Positions 1 through 10,963 are shown, numbered from the stretch's first letter. The stretch: 59,337 nt of DNA from Chlorobiaceae bacterium (GCA_012972835.1 JABDHK010000020.1:1-59337); one strand, 5' to 3'. Made by a program: numbers and translations. The notes: generated from the sequence alone by a model not told the origin.

Positions 1-125
1 GGGGTAAAACCCGTCTTAAAATACTTACCTTTATTGATCTCGAATAGCCCATCTTGTCTCCTTGGTTGAGGCGACATCTATATTAACACATAGGGCTTCT
101 TTCAGTATGTTTTATATGCTTTTTA

Positions 126-1265
126 TTGGTGCTTTTTTCGCCAGTTGTATTCGCACAGGAAAATGATAGTAACAATCAAAATCTATGGAAGAATACTCAA
201 AGACAGGTCATCAAGGCTCAGAATATTTCTGATCACAATGTACAAGCGGTTGACTCGCCAAAAGTCATCCACAAAAAAAGCCCTTACAATGGGTTTGCAG
301 TCTATCCAAGCCGTCCCAAGACATCGTCACCGGAACGCAGGGAAGTGCCTTCCCATAATAACGACGCAAATCATGCAGTACAGACAGTTCCTTACCTGAT
401 AGGGTACTCGGGTGAGACGGCAAAGGTGATGCTCCAAAGAAATGGATTAAGCGTCGGTGAAATCAGACATATTGTTGCTACGGGCAACCCTGACATTGTG
501 CTTGAGCAGTACCCCTCTGCAGGTCAACAGGTTGAAACCAGGGTGGTTGATCTGGTTCTGTCAGAGGAGAGAAAAGTCAAAGTCCCTGATCTTATCGGGA
601 TAACCGTTGATTCTGCAAAAGTCGTACTTCAGCACCGGGGGTTTACATTAGGAACAATACGTGACGTTGAGAGTGAAACAGGCGCAGGGCTCATCGTCAG
701 CCAGAAGCCTTCATCGGGATATCAACTATGGGCTGTTTACGGCTCAACTATCAGCATTCAGGTCTCGAAATCGGTGAAGTCAGTATTTCCCAATGTCGTT
801 GGGCATTCAGCCCAATCAGCTCATGAAAAAGCCAATTTGCCTGCAAATGCTGTTCTGCCTGACTCCGTCAAGTCTACGAAGATCGACAGCAGTCAACATC
901 AGCAAGTAGGCAGTTCGGATATCTCGCCACCATCCAATCAACCAGATCTTAAACCAGTAAACCCTCAAAAAAGAGATAATCTGATATCAGGGTTGGATGA
1001 TAAATTACTGCTGACAGGAGGAGCAATAATCATTTTAGCGGGTGGTGTACTCTTAGGGAGCCGAATTCACCCTAAAAGCCTCCAGAGCATGGGAGGAAAA
1101 CATGCAAATATTTATGCAAAAATAGACTACGGCAAACAACAAGTCAACGTGGCGTCTCTTTCCACTAAAGTCCTTGCTGATAATAGAGATATATCTATTT
1201 GTGTTTTGCCGGATAAGGGGATACAAGAGGCTCAGGTAAACGGATCGCTGGTACAATCAGATTAA
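126..1265 (+). CDS. PASTA-domain envelope protein
   Basis: Two PASTA modules (about residues 88-146 and 152-214) each carry the family's proline-rich opening (VPYLIG, VPDLIG) and a QxPxxG-like end (EQYPSAGQ, SQKPSSGY). PASTA domains bind peptidoglycan or muropeptides, so an envelope role is inferred; no kinase domain is present. A hydrophobic segment near residues 294-312 could anchor the protein. The start is a problem. From the TTG at 126 only 10 residues precede the QEND mature region. In the same frame the sequence stays open back to 87 and encodes a good hydrophobic signal peptide ending FSPVVFA, but it contains no ATG, GTG or TTG upstream. An ATG at 107 is in another frame. A frameshift in the T-rich stretch or a non-canonical start is possible. 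The next gene follows after 9 bp, suggesting an operon. Confidence 0.8.
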   Translation: MVLFSPVVFAQENDSNNQNLWKNTQRQVIKAQNISDHNVQAVDSPKVIHKKSPYNGFAVYPSRPKTSSPERREVPSHNNDANHAVQTVPYLIGYSGETAKVMLQRNGLSVGEIRHIVATGNPDIVLEQYPSAGQQVETRVVDLVLSEERKVKVPDLIGITVDSAKVVLQHRGFTLGTIRDVESETGAGLIVSQKPSSGYQLWAVYGSTISIQVSKSVKSVFPNVVGHSAQSAHEKANLPANAVLPDSVKSTKIDSSQHQQVGSSDISPPSNQPDLKPVNPQKRDNLISGLDDKLLLTGGAIIILAGGVLLGSRIHPKSLQSMGGKHANIYAKIDYGKQQVNVASLSTKVLADNRDISICVLPDKGIQEAQVNGSLVQSD

Positions 1266-1274
1266 TAAAAAATC

Positions 1275-1853
1275 ATGGATATCAACACGAGCAGCCTTAA
1301 GGATTTTTTTGGCAATAAAAATGTTGCAGGGACAACTCTTCATGAGCTGCATGCCAAAGAAGCAATCAGCGAACTGAAAATACAGCTCAATAACGTGAGT
1401 CCGGAACTTGAGTGGAAAGCGGTCTGGAACAGTGTCATTGATCATGTGGACAAGCTGCTTGATATCGATATTTCGGAAATCATGCTGCGTACCTGGAAAA
1501 ATTACCATGATCTTGTAAAATACTGTGATGCAAAAAAATATCCTACTGACCACTCTTTTCTGGCACCTTTGCTCGAGCATACCATAACGTCAAAACATCA
1601 GCCGCAAATAGTCGTTGAGATAGAACCGCTGTTCAAAAAAACAATCCCTTTCGATATTATGCTCAAGCTGGTTCTGAAAGGGTTTACCCTGGAGATTCAG
1701 GCCGGAAAAATCAAAAAAATTCATACTGGAGAGTGCAAGGGAAGTGGAACGGTGCAGTGCATGAATGTCACACTTCTGGAAAAAGCCTCAGGCGATATTA
1801 CATTGCCCGGAATCATCGACCTTGGTGAAGGTGTTCAGATCGGGCAGGAGTAG
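1275..1853 (+). CDS. Conserved hypothetical protein
   Basis: I do not recognise this 192-residue protein. It has no signal peptide or membrane segment, so it is probably cytoplasmic. The N-terminal half is predicted mainly helical and acidic. The C-terminal part (about 110-192) is beta-rich, with alternating hydrophobics such as QIVVEIEPLF and a glycine-rich tail (LPGIIDLGEGVQIGQ). It begins 9 bp after the PASTA protein stop and was probably co-transcribed with it, so it may act with that envelope protein. This is context only, not evidence of function. Confidence 0.75.
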   Translation: MDINTSSLKDFFGNKNVAGTTLHELHAKEAISELKIQLNNVSPELEWKAVWNSVIDHVDKLLDIDISEIMLRTWKNYHDLVKYCDAKKYPTDHSFLAPLLEHTITSKHQPQIVVEIEPLFKKTIPFDIMLKLVLKGFTLEIQAGKIKKIHTGECKGSGTVQCMNVTLLEKASGDITLPGIIDLGEGVQIGQE

Positions 1854-1889
1854 GATGCCGATGTTGCTTTAAACGGCAGCTTCCGATTG

Positions 1890-3269
1890 TCATGCAAAGA
1901 GCGGTTCGGCGTGGATGATGACTCGGTAGGCATCGGGCAGCGACTGGTATATTGCTCCTTCTAGCCTGCTTGTGAGTGAGTGTACCTCTTCAAGAAGTAC
2001 TTCTTCGTTGAATGAGCAGTGCAGGGTAATGAAGAGCTTCTCTGTTTCGGTTTTGCGGATCTGGATATTGTGGACGTCCTGAACATTTTCGATATGTTGA
2101 GCGACACTGACAATGATGTCGCGCAATCGTTGTTCATCTGCGGCAGAGAGTGAACTGGTATAATGCTCTTCATTACGCAGTGGATCAATATGAATGCATA
2201 TATCAAGTTCTCCGTCGAACTCACTGCGCAACTCCTCTTCAAGTGCGTTAACTGTGTCGTGCGCCTGCTTTATGGTAAGCTGCTGGTCAATTTCCACGTC
2301 GAAGGTAATGTGCTTATGCTTATCGGTAAGGTTTGTCGAAATGTTATGGGCGTGTATGTTATGGTTCAGGCCGATGACGTGCACCCGTTCAGCTATTGTT
2401 TCGTTATTGAGTGCAACAGGTTTAGTATTGATGGTAAAATCGGCCACAGGAAAATCTTCGCGTACTTTTTGTTCGATATTTCTACAGATTTGCTGGACTT
2501 TTTCAACCGACAGGGTTCTGTTGACACTGACTACCATTTCAACAAATATCTGCGGGCCAGTGGGTTTTACCCTGAGTTTATCAATGGCAATAACACCGCT
2601 GATGGTCATGGTTATCTCTTCAATCCGTTCAGAAAGACCTTCGGGAGCGGCATCGATCAGAATATCGATGGTTTTTTTACCGAGTTTGAATGCTGCGAAC
2701 GCTACAAGGATGGCTACTGCAATACCTGCAACAGCATCAGCCCAGGCTACACCCATTGAGACAAAAATTAGGCCGACGAGGACGACAGCCGAGCTGAGAA
2801 TATCGGAACTGAAGTGGAGGGCATCGGCTTCAAGTGCCTGGCTTTTTGTTTCTATTGCAACTTTTTTCAGAGCTCTTGAACGGGAAAAATCAACAACAAT
2901 GGATATCACCATAATAGCAAGAGCATACCAGGTGATCTCTATTTCTGTTTTTCCGCCAATCAGTCGGTTTATTGCCGCATAGATTATACCTGCACTTGTT
3001 ACCACAAGCAGGGCTGTTTCAATGAGCGCCGACACACTTTCAACTTTGGCGTGACCGTAGTGGTGTTTTTTATCGGCTGGCTTGTCGCTCATTCTGACCG
3101 CGAACAAGGTAAGACCAGCCGCGCCGAGGTCAAGTGCCGAGTGCGCAGCTTCGGAAATAATGCCGATGCTTCTGGTCATGATGCCTACCACAAGTTTCAT
3201 GACGGTAAGCATAAGACTTGCTGCTACTGAGCTTAGGGCTACCTGTTGTTTTTTAAGGCTATTTTCCAT
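1890..3269 (-). CDS. Cation diffusion facilitator (CDF) family efflux protein
   Basis: This is a CDF-family divalent cation/proton antiporter of about 459 residues with the usual membrane helices in the first 210. Metal-site signatures are visible: HSALDLGA in helix 2 and the HHYGHAKVES loop, followed by DALHFSSDILSS in helix 5. The cytoplasmic tail is unusually long, about 240 residues, and appears to hold two or three dimerisation (ZT_dimer) modules, for example around HAHNISTNLTDKHKHITFDVE. I placed the start at 3269 (MENSLKK), which has an AGAGAGG ribosome site. A longer reading up to 3413 lacks family similarity in its extra 48 residues. It is divergent from bshA. Zinc, iron or cobalt are likely substrates, but the sequence does not decide which. 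Confidence 0.9.
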   Translation of the reverse strand: MENSLKKQQVALSSVAASLMLTVMKLVVGIMTRSIGIISEAAHSALDLGAAGLTLFAVRMSDKPADKKHHYGHAKVESVSALIETALLVVTSAGIIYAAINRLIGGKTEIEITWYALAIMVISIVVDFSRSRALKKVAIETKSQALEADALHFSSDILSSAVVLVGLIFVSMGVAWADAVAGIAVAILVAFAAFKLGKKTIDILIDAAPEGLSERIEEITMTISGVIAIDKLRVKPTGPQIFVEMVVSVNRTLSVEKVQQICRNIEQKVREDFPVADFTINTKPVALNNETIAERVHVIGLNHNIHAHNISTNLTDKHKHITFDVEIDQQLTIKQAHDTVNALEEELRSEFDGELDICIHIDPLRNEEHYTSSLSAADEQRLRDIIVSVAQHIENVQDVHNIQIRKTETEKLFITLHCSFNEEVLLEEVHSLTSRLEGAIYQSLPDAYRVIIHAEPLFA

Positions 3270-3426
3270 TCCTCTCTTTATGTGGCCATTATATTTCCCG
3301 GTGTAGATCGGCTTGATGTTGAATGTAGCCACCTGCATGTTGCCCTGCAAATTCCCAGGCAGTGCAAAGGCAACTATTACCTGCTTATATTGTTCATATT
3401 TAAAACCATACACACTACCACATCTT

Positions 3427-4560
3427 ATGAAAATTGGTATTATCTGTCATCCCACCTATGGAGGAAGCGGGGCCGTTGCCACTGAGCTTGGCAAGGCGCT
3501 TGCTGCGAAAGGTCACACGGTTCATTTTTTCAGCCAGTCGATACCTTTTCGGCTTGGTACCTTTTCAAGGAATATCTTCTACCATGAGGTTGAGCTGAAA
3601 CATTACCCTCTTTTTGAGTGTTCTTTTTACTCTCTGGCTCTTGCCTCTAAAATAGCTGAGGTTGCCTATTATGACAAGCTCGATATTGTGCATGCGCATT
3701 ATGCCATTCCTCATGCTCTCAGCGCCATGCTTGCCCGTCAGATTCTTGAGGACAAGTGTACCAATGCAAAGTGTTTTAAACTTGCCACGACGCTGCATGG
3801 CACTGATATAACGGTCGTGGGTGCTGACCGCGGGATGGAGGATGTTGTGCGGCTGGCCATCAACAAGTCTGACGGGGTGACATCTGTTTCAAAATACCTG
3901 AAGGATGAGACTGTCCGGATGTTCAACCCGAAAAAGGATATTACGGTGATTGCCAATTTTGTTGATACCTCGCTTTTTTTTCGCTCTCCAAAACAGGAAA
4001 TCCGCGAACAGCTTGGTATCAAGAGCGAGAAAATAGTTATCCATATCTCCAACTTCAGGCCGGTTAAATGTATTGGCGATATTATCCGGATTTTTTATGC
4101 CTTAACCGAGCGTATCGAGGCGACGTTGCTGCTTGTCGGTGATGGACCTGAACGAAGTGAAGCGGAAATTCTTGTCCGCGAGTTTGGGATTGCTGACAAG
4201 GTAAGGTTCCTCGGCAAACTTGATGACATTGTTCCATTGCTCTCTATTGCTGATCTTATGCTGATGCCAAGCAACGTGGAGTCATTCGGCCTTGCAGCGC
4301 TTGAGGCTATGGCATGTGGTGTGCCGGTTGTGGCCACCATGGCGGGCGGGTTTCCCGAGTTTATTGTTCCCGGCGTTAATGGCTATCTGCTTGCTCCTGG
4401 AGATATTGAGGGCATGACAGAGAAAGCCCTTCTTCTCCTTTCAGACCATACCCACTGGCTTGAGTGTTCAAAAGCCTGTGTCCTGCAAGCGAAGCAGTAC
4501 GAGACATCTTCGCTTGTAGAACAGTATGAAGCTTATTATACAAGGCTTCTTGAAGAGTAG
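3427..4560 (+). CDS. bshA: BshA-type N-acetyl-alpha-D-glucosaminyl L-malate synthase
   Basis: A 377-residue GT4-family glycosyltransferase with the BshA opening MKIGIICHPTYGGSGAVATE and the SIPFRLG segment near residue 40. The nucleotide-sugar site is near the C-terminus (ESFGLAALEAMACGVPVVAT). BshA transfers GlcNAc from UDP-GlcNAc to L-malate, the first step of bacillithiol synthesis. Green sulfur bacteria are known to make N-methyl-bacillithiol, which fits. The start at 3427 matches the family N-terminus, and an in-frame extension to 3313 is not conserved-looking. bshB and bshC are not in the window. It is convergent with mreB, with only 19 bp between the stops. Confidence 0.85.
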   Translation: MKIGIICHPTYGGSGAVATELGKALAAKGHTVHFFSQSIPFRLGTFSRNIFYHEVELKHYPLFECSFYSLALASKIAEVAYYDKLDIVHAHYAIPHALSAMLARQILEDKCTNAKCFKLATTLHGTDITVVGADRGMEDVVRLAINKSDGVTSVSKYLKDETVRMFNPKKDITVIANFVDTSLFFRSPKQEIREQLGIKSEKIVIHISNFRPVKCIGDIIRIFYALTERIEATLLLVGDGPERSEAEILVREFGIADKVRFLGKLDDIVPLLSIADLMLMPSNVESFGLAALEAMACGVPVVATMAGGFPEFIVPGVNGYLLAPGDIEGMTEKALLLLSDHTHWLECSKACVLQAKQYETSSLVEQYEAYYTRLLEE

Positions 4561-4579
4561 TAACGGTGTACGGCTCTTT

Positions 4580-5635
4580 TCAGTAGCGCTTGGTTGCCAG
4601 AAGCACCGAACGGTATTTTTCAAGGTTTTCGAGTACCTCGCCCGTTCCTCTTGCCACAGCAGTCAGTGGATCTTCGCTGATATGCACGGCAAGTTTTGTC
4701 TCTTCATTGATTTTTTTGTCAAGTCCCTTGATGAGTGCTCCGCCTCCGGCTAGGAAGAGACCGCGGTCGAGAATGTCGGCAGAGAGTTCCGGCTTGGTCA
4801 CCTCAAGACTTTTTTTAATCGACGTGATGATCTGGCTTATCGGGGTGGCAATGGCTTCCCTTATGGTGGCTGAGTTGACCTCGCGCTCTTCGGGCAGCGC
4901 CGTGACAAGGTTTCTGCCCCTGACCATCATGGTCATCTCTTTTTCAGGCTTGTAGGCTGTTGCTATTTTTATCTTGACATCCTCCGCTGTTCGTTCGCCG
5001 ATGGCCAGATTGTAAGCCTTGCGGAAGTGACGGATAATCGTGTTGGTAATGTCGGTTCCGGCAACCCGCAGCGATTCGCCGGATGCTATACCGCCAAGTG
5101 AGATCACAGCAATTTCTGTTGTGCCGCCGCCGATATCGACAATCATATTGCCCATTGGCTCCTTGACATCAAGTCCGATACCGATTGCCGCCGCCATTGG
5201 TTCCGTCACAAGATAAACCTCTCTGGCTCCGACATGTTCGGCAGAGTCGCGTACAGCACGTTTTTCAACCTCGGTGATGCCGGAAGGAATACCGATAACC
5301 ATACGACGGATGCCGAATGAAAATTGTGTTTTGGTTTTATTGATGAGTCCCTTGATCAACTCTTCCGTTGCTTCATAGTCAGCAATAACACCACTTGCAA
5401 GTGGCCGGATTGTAATAATACCGGGATGGGTTTTTTCATGCATGAGAAGGGCTTCATGGCCGATGGCCACAATTTTTCCTGTATTGCGTTCGCGGGCAAC
5501 AATTGATGGCTCATTTAAAACAACACCCTTGCCCCGTATAAATATCAATGTATTTGCTGTTCCGAGATCAATGGCGATATCTCTGAACAGATTACTGAAA
5601 AAGCTCATGTTAGCATAGTTCGAAGTGTAACTCAT
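4580..5635 (-). CDS. mreB: Rod shape-determining protein MreB
   Basis: A bacterial actin homologue that polymerises under the inner membrane and guides cell-wall elongation. The actin-fold ATPase motifs are clear: phosphate-1 loop DLGTANTLIF near residue 24, phosphate-2 loop DIGGGTTEIAVI near 166, and adenosine motif FLAGGGALIKGLD near 293. The length (351, or 342 from the second ATG at 5608, MSFFSNLF) is normal for MreB. Neither ATG has a convincing Shine-Dalgarno site; the MSFFSNLF start resembles other MreBs more. mreB stands alone here, about 23 kb from mreC-mreD-mrdA on the same strand. Confidence 0.95.
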   Translation of the reverse strand: MSYTSNYANMSFFSNLFRDIAIDLGTANTLIFIRGKGVVLNEPSIVARERNTGKIVAIGHEALLMHEKTHPGIITIRPLASGVIADYEATEELIKGLINKTKTQFSFGIRRMVIGIPSGITEVEKRAVRDSAEHVGAREVYLVTEPMAAAIGIGLDVKEPMGNMIVDIGGGTTEIAVISLGGIASGESLRVAGTDITNTIIRHFRKAYNLAIGERTAEDVKIKIATAYKPEKEMTMMVRGRNLVTALPEEREVNSATIREAIATPISQIITSIKKSLEVTKPELSADILDRGLFLAGGGALIKGLDKKINEETKLAVHISEDPLTAVARGTGEVLENLEKYRSVLLATKRY

Positions 5636-5808
5636 AGCGGCTTGGAAAGGAGCTGATTCAGGCTATATTCCAAGGTTTCAACTGAACTCTTAAGGTAGTT
5701 AATGGAACTTTTTTTTCAAATGAAAAGAGTGCTTTCATGGGTTCTTTTTTTTAAGCATTTTTATTATAAAGGGATTCTTGAGGACAGATAACCAAAAATC
5801 AGTAAGAA

Positions 5809-7095
5809 GTGTTGCCTCTCTATCGTTTTGCTGAAGAATGTTCAGCCTTAAAAGAACAACTAAACAGAAGCGTTGCTTTTGATGCATCAGTTCACTCTAT
5901 TGTTGACGAGATCCTGCAGCGTGTTCGCCAGCATGGCGACATTGCTCTGCTTGACTACACAGAGCAGTTCCAGGGTATCAGGCTGACAGATATGCTTGTT
6001 TCCTCTGATGAGATTGAGCAAGCCCATAAAGATGCAGATCCGGCCTTTCTTGAGGTTCTTGAGGAGGCCTACCGTAATATTATCTCTTTTCACCAGCACG
6101 AAGTGGAGAAAAGCTTTTTTTATGAAGGTGAAGGAGGGGTGATTCTCGGTCAGCGGATAACTCCAATGGAAAAAGCTCTGCTCTATGTTCCTGGAGGAAA
6201 GGCATCCTATCCCTCATCGCTTCTTATGAATGCAGCGCCTGCAAAGGTTGCCGGAGTCAAGGATATTTTTATCACCACGCCCTGTGATGCAGCGGGAAAG
6301 GTTAATACCGATATTCTTGCCGCTGCTGCGGTTGTAGGTATTGGTTCGGTCTACAAGCTTGGAGGTGCTCAAGCCATAGCGGCTTTTGCCTACGGTACAG
6401 AAACCATTCCCAAGGTAGATAGTATTACCGGTCCGGGGAACAAATATGTGGCACTTGCAAAAAAACAGGTCTTCGGCCATGTTTCCATCGACAGTATAGC
6501 CGGGCCTTCGGAAGTTGTTATCATTGCAGATGAATCAGCCAATCCGGAATTTATCGTGCTCGATATGTTTGCTCAGGCGGAACATGATCCCGACGCGTCG
6601 GCGGTGCTGATTACCACATCTTACACTCTTGCTGAGGCCGTAAGGGAGTGCGCAGAAAAACTTTTACCGGCAATGCTCCGTCATGATATTATTGCCTCTT
6701 CGCTTGAGCATAACGGGGCAATTGTGCTTGTCGAATCCCTTGAAGAGGCTTGTAAGGTGTCGGACATGATAGCGCCCGAGCATCTGGAACTGCACGTTGA
6801 ACATCCCTGGGATATTCTGCCAGGAATCAATCATGCCGGAGCTATTTTTATGGGAGGATACTCCTGTGAAACTGTCGGCGATTATTTTGCCGGGCCAAAC
6901 CATACCTTGCCAACCAGCGGGACGGCGCGTTTTTTCTCACCGCTTTCGGTTCGTGACTTTATCAAGCATACATCTATTATTTCCTATTCTAAAAAGCAGT
7001 TACAGAGGAGTGGAGAAAAAATTGCTGCTTTTGCTGATCATGAGGGGCTTCAGGCCCATGCCGAAGCTGTACGGGCAAGATTGAGAGTGCTATGA
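5809..7095 (+). CDS. hisD: Histidinol dehydrogenase
   Basis: It catalyses the last two steps of histidine synthesis, L-histidinol to L-histidine with two NAD+ and zinc. The 428-residue length is normal. Conserved blocks are visible: [52 protein letters not shown] and NHAGAIFMG. The start is GTG at 5809 (MLPLYRF), preceded by a weak AGTAAGAA. The gene ends in a 4-bp ATGA overlap with queA, so the two are translationally coupled despite belonging to different pathways. The spacer towards mreB (5636-5808) must hold two divergent promoters. Confidence 0.95.
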   Translation: MLPLYRFAEECSALKEQLNRSVAFDASVHSIVDEILQRVRQHGDIALLDYTEQFQGIRLTDMLVSSDEIEQAHKDADPAFLEVLEEAYRNIISFHQHEVEKSFFYEGEGGVILGQRITPMEKALLYVPGGKASYPSSLLMNAAPAKVAGVKDIFITTPCDAAGKVNTDILAAAAVVGIGSVYKLGGAQAIAAFAYGTETIPKVDSITGPGNKYVALAKKQVFGHVSIDSIAGPSEVVIIADESANPEFIVLDMFAQAEHDPDASAVLITTSYTLAEAVRECAEKLLPAMLRHDIIASSLEHNGAIVLVESLEEACKVSDMIAPEHLELHVEHPWDILPGINHAGAIFMGGYSCETVGDYFAGPNHTLPTSGTARFFSPLSVRDFIKHTSIISYSKKQLQRSGEKIAAFADHEGLQAHAEAVRARLRVL

Positions 7096-8135
7096 GAGTC
7101 GGTGATTTTGATTACGAACTTCCTGAAGAAAAGATTGCCAAATATCCTCCCCTGGAGCGCGGTTCGACCCGTTTACTGGTGCTTGACAGTCACTCAGGCG
7201 CAATTGAGCACGCTCGCTATGCCGGCTTGGATATTTTTTTACAGGAAGGGGATCTGCTGGTTCTTAATAATACCAGAGTCGTCAGGGCAAGGCTGCATGC
7301 CACCAAACATACCGGTGGAAAGATTGAACTCATGCTTCTTGAAAAGCATCAGGAGGAGCAAAGTCTGGTGCTTTACCGGGGAAAGCTGAAAAAGGGCGAC
7401 ACACTGCTTGCGCACGGTCATGAACTTTTTGTTATTGATATTGTGGATCATGGGATTGCCCGTATTTCTTTAGGGGAGATAGGGGAGCTGGGCTCATTAA
7501 GCGATCTTTTTGAAAGTTTCGGCGGGGTACCAATTCCTCCCTATCTTAAACGCGATGCCGAAGAGGTTGACCGGGAGCGCTATCAGACGGTATTTGCGGA
7601 ACTGCCCGGTTCTGTAGCGGCCCCTACAGCTTCACTGAATATGACGCAGGAGCTGTTTGAAAAGTTTCACCGCAAAGGCATTGATGTCGTCACTCTTGCT
7701 CTCCATGTTGGTCTCGGCACCTTTCTCCCCATTAGGGTGGACCGGTTTGAAGAGCATCTCATGCACCGCGAGTTTTATTCAATTCCAATGCAGACGGCTG
7801 AAAAAATCCGTCGGGTTAAAGCTTCCGGGGGAAGAGTTGTTGCCGTTGGAACAACCGTTACTCGGGCGCTCGAACATGCCAGTGACTCTCTTCAGGGCTG
7901 TTCAGACTTTACCGGAGACGCCCCGATTACCGGCGAAGCGGATATTTTTATCTATCCAGGCTATCAATTTCGTACCATCGATCTTCTTCTTACCAACTTT
8001 CATGCTCCCCGCTCAACGGTACTTATGCTTACTGCGGCATTGGCTGGCCAGGGTAATCTGCGCAATGCATACAGTAAAGCACTTGAAGAGGGGTACAGCT
8101 TTCTCAGTTATGGTGACAGCATGTTGATCATCTGA
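7092..8135 (+). CDS. queA: S-adenosylmethionine:tRNA ribosyltransferase-isomerase
   Basis: QueA transfers and isomerises the ribosyl group of SAM onto preQ1 in tRNA, forming epoxyqueuosine. The length of 347 residues is normal. Family blocks include [14 protein letters not shown] at the N-terminus, [13 protein letters not shown] near 53, [11 protein letters not shown] near 144, [19 protein letters not shown] near 162 and [15 protein letters not shown] near 297. It overlaps the hisD stop by ATGA. A long AT-rich spacer with a strong hairpin follows. Confidence 0.96.
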   Translation: MRVGDFDYELPEEKIAKYPPLERGSTRLLVLDSHSGAIEHARYAGLDIFLQEGDLLVLNNTRVVRARLHATKHTGGKIELMLLEKHQEEQSLVLYRGKLKKGDTLLAHGHELFVIDIVDHGIARISLGEIGELGSLSDLFESFGGVPIPPYLKRDAEEVDRERYQTVFAELPGSVAAPTASLNMTQELFEKFHRKGIDVVTLALHVGLGTFLPIRVDRFEEHLMHREFYSIPMQTAEKIRRVKASGGRVVAVGTTVTRALEHASDSLQGCSDFTGDAPITGEADIFIYPGYQFRTIDLLLTNFHAPRSTVLMLTAALAGQGNLRNAYSKALEEGYSFLSYGDSMLII

Positions 8136-8152
8136 TAATTTTTTTTCGGTAT

Positions 8153-8185
8153 TTGTTTCTTTGTTCCTTGAACGTAAAGAAACAA
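8153..8185. repeat. Long AT-rich hairpin downstream of queA
   Basis: A 10-bp perfect inverted repeat (TTGTTTCTTT at 8153-8162, AAAGAAACAA at 8176-8185) continues inward as GTTC/GAAC around a CTT loop. Only a 2-nt bulge (GT, 8174-8175) interrupts a 14-bp stem. No T tract follows on either strand, so it is not a textbook intrinsic terminator. It could be an mRNA 3' end stabiliser or a dispersed intergenic repeat; copy number cannot be judged from one window. The rest of 8136-8377 shows no gene. Confidence 0.6.
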
Positions 8186-8377
8186 GCTGAAGCTGCTTTT
8201 CTGCCTAAAGAACTTCGGCATTCCAAGCGATAGGGATGTTGGTTGTTTTGGTTTTAAAAGACCGGTATGGTATTTTTATTTTTTTGTTTAATGCGGGCTG
8301 GTCTCGCGAGTTTTCCCTGCCATATTTTTTTACAGAATATTTGTTTCAAACATCTATAACACTGGGAGATTGACCTT

Positions 8378-10948
8378 ATGACTCTTGTTCAACAATATCG
8401 TGCGCATACCGAAGAACGGGCAAAGCTTTCTATTCCACCATTACCGTTAACTGCAGAGCAGGCACGCTTGCTTGTCGGGTTGTTAAGGCAGGATATCGTC
8501 CCTGAAAAAGAGTATCTGCTTGAGTTGTTTCGTGAGCATATCAGTCCTGGTGTTGACGATGCCGCGTTTGAAAAAGCTGCGTTTCTTGATGGTATTCTTA
8601 AAGGGGATATCTCCTGCACTGTTATCGATAAGGTCGATGCGGTCAGAATTTTAGGAACTATGCTTGGTGGTTATAACGTCAAGCCACTTGTCGATGCTCT
8701 CACTCATAAAGACCCTGCTATATGCAGTGAAGCTGCGGCAATGTTAAAAAAGACTCTGCTAGTCTATGACATGTTTGATGTAGTCGTGACTCTCTCAAAA
8801 ACCAACAGCTATGCCGAGGAGGTGCTGAAATCATGGGCAGAAGCTGAATGGTTTGTCTCAAAACCGCTCCTTCCTGAAAAACTTACACTGACAGTCTTCA
8901 AGGTGCCCGGGGAAACCAATACCGATGATCTCTCTCCCGCCAGTGAGGCTTTTACCCGCAGTGATATTCCGCTGCACTCCCTCTGTATGCTTGGTTCGAA
9001 AATGACCGATCCCATAGCTACTATTGCAACGCTGAAGGCAAAGGGTTATCCTCTTGCCTATGTCGGTGATGTGGTAGGTACCGGATCAAGCCGGAAGTCT
9101 GGCATAAACTCTGTTCAGTGGCATTTGGGCAATAATATTCCTGCTGTTCCGAACAAAAGAACCGGCGGTGTGGTTATCGGAAGCATCATTGCTCCCATTT
9201 TTTTCAATACAGCGGAAGATTCCGGAGCATTGCCTGTCCAGGCCGATGTGTCAGCAATGGAAATGGGCGATGTCATTGATCTCTATCTGTTCGACGGCAA
9301 AATCGAGAAAAACGGTGAGGTCATTGCTAGTTTTGAAATTTCGCCGAACACACTTTCTGATGAGGTTCGTGCCGGGGGACGAATTCCTCTCATTATCGGC
9401 AGAACTCTTACCAAAAAAGCAAGAAAGGCTTTAGGTTTAGGTGAAGAAACGATTTTTATCCGTCCTGATCAACCAGTGGACAGCGGCAAAGGTTACACCC
9501 TTGCGCAGAAGATGATTGGCAGGGCGTGCGGCTTGAAGGGGGTACGTCCTGGCATGTATGTCGAACCTGAAACTTTGACGGTTGGTTCGCAGGATACAAC
9601 GGGCGCCATGACTCGTGACGAGGTTAAGGAGTTTGCCGCATTGAGTTTCAGTGCAGATCTCCTGATGCAGAGTTTCTGTCATACCTCTGCCTATCCGAAA
9701 CCTTCCGATATCAAGATGCACCGGAGCCTGCCCTATTTTATCATGAGCAGGGGAGGTGTTTCGCTTAAACCAGGAGACGGGGTTATTCACACATGGCTTA
9801 ACCGTATGGTGCTGCCGGATACCCTCGGTACCGGTGCTGACTCCCATACCCGCTTTCCTATCGGCATATCTTTCCCCGCTGGCTCTGGACTTGTAGCTTT
9901 TGCCGGGGTTACAGGAACCATGCCGCTTAATGTGCCTGAATCGGTGCTTGTGCGATTTACCGGTAAGCTCCAGAAAGGAATTACCTTGCGTGATCTTGTC
10001 AATGCTATTCCTTATGAGGCACTGAAGCGTGGCCTGTTGACGGTAGAAAAGAAAGGCAAGAAGAATGTCTTTGCAGGACGTATTCTGGAAATTGAGGGGC
10101 TGCCGAAACTCAAGGTTGAGCAGGCGTTTGAGCTCAGTGATGCTTCTGCTGAACGGAGCGCTGCAGCATGTACTGTTCGCCTTGATAAAGAGCCGGTGAT
10201 TGAATATCTCAGTTCGAACATAAAATTGCTCCAGCAGATGATTGAGCAGGGCTACGGCGATGCTGATACCATACAGCGCCGTATCGAGAAGATGCAGGCA
10301 TGGCTTCAGAATCCAACGCTTCTTGAGCCTGATGCAGATGCCGAGTACGCTGAGGTTATCGAGATTGATATGAGCAAGATTACTGAGCCTGTTCTTGCCT
10401 GTCCGAACGATCCTGATGATGTCATGACGCTCAGCGAGGTGCTTCAAGACGGGAGTAAACCGAAAGTTATTGACGAGGTTTTTGTCGGAAGCTGCATGAC
10501 CAATATCGGACACTTCAGAGCTCTCGGTGAGATTTTAAGGGGTAAGGGCGCTGTGCCTGTCAAGCTCTGGATTGTGCCGCCTACAAAAATGGATATGAAA
10601 AAGCTTGTTGAGGAGGGCTATTATTCAGTGTTCGGAGCCTCAGGTGCACGCATCGAGTCACCTGGATGTTCTCTCTGCATGGGGAACCAGGCAAGGGTAG
10701 CCGATAATGCGGTAGTATTTTCTACCAGCACAAGGAATTTCGATAACCGTATGGGTACTGGTGCACAGGTATATCTTGGTTCTGCAGAACTTGCCGCATT
10801 GTGTGCACTTCTTGGCCATCTACCGAACAGGGATGAATATATGGAGGTTTTTAACCGGCATCTATCAAGCGATAGCGAAGAGGATATATATCGCTATCTG
10901 AATTTTCATCAGCTTGAAAAAGCGGAATTAGAGATGCTTGTTGAGTAA
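8378..10948 (+). CDS. acnB: Aconitate hydratase B
   Basis: This enzyme interconverts citrate and isocitrate, and in green sulfur bacteria it serves the reductive TCA cycle. The 856-residue length and domain order are AcnB-type. An N-terminal HEAT-like domain (about 1-160) comes first, then the swivel domain ([16 protein letters not shown] near 178 and [16 protein letters not shown] near 230), then the iron-sulfur catalytic part. The catalytic part includes [31 protein letters not shown] and [14 protein letters not shown] with cluster cysteines. The ATG at 8378 has GGGAG 11 bp upstream. It stands alone with its own spacers. Confidence 0.97.
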   Translation: MTLVQQYRAHTEERAKLSIPPLPLTAEQARLLVGLLRQDIVPEKEYLLELFREHISPGVDDAAFEKAAFLDGILKGDISCTVIDKVDAVRILGTMLGGYNVKPLVDALTHKDPAICSEAAAMLKKTLLVYDMFDVVVTLSKTNSYAEEVLKSWAEAEWFVSKPLLPEKLTLTVFKVPGETNTDDLSPASEAFTRSDIPLHSLCMLGSKMTDPIATIATLKAKGYPLAYVGDVVGTGSSRKSGINSVQWHLGNNIPAVPNKRTGGVVIGSIIAPIFFNTAEDSGALPVQADVSAMEMGDVIDLYLFDGKIEKNGEVIASFEISPNTLSDEVRAGGRIPLIIGRTLTKKARKALGLGEETIFIRPDQPVDSGKGYTLAQKMIGRACGLKGVRPGMYVEPETLTVGSQDTTGAMTRDEVKEFAALSFSADLLMQSFCHTSAYPKPSDIKMHRSLPYFIMSRGGVSLKPGDGVIHTWLNRMVLPDTLGTGADSHTRFPIGISFPAGSGLVAFAGVTGTMPLNVPESVLVRFTGKLQKGITLRDLVNAIPYEALKRGLLTVEKKGKKNVFAGRILEIEGLPKLKVEQAFELSDASAERSAAACTVRLDKEPVIEYLSSNIKLLQQMIEQGYGDADTIQRRIEKMQAWLQNPTLLEPDADAEYAEVIEIDMSKITEPVLACPNDPDDVMTLSEVLQDGSKPKVIDEVFVGSCMTNIGHFRALGEILRGKGAVPVKLWIVPPTKMDMKKLVEEGYYSVFGASGARIESPGCSLCMGNQARVADNAVVFSTSTRNFDNRMGTGAQVYLGSAELAALCALLGHLPNRDEYMEVFNRHLSSDSEEDIYRYLNFHQLEKAELEMLVE

Positions 10949-10963
10949 AAAAAACATTTATTG

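Noticed and set aside
9437-10513. A 358-codon open frame on the minus strand inside acnB
   Set aside because: It lies fully antisense to a well-conserved acnB region, and its product has no signal, motif or family look. It is a by-product of codon usage.
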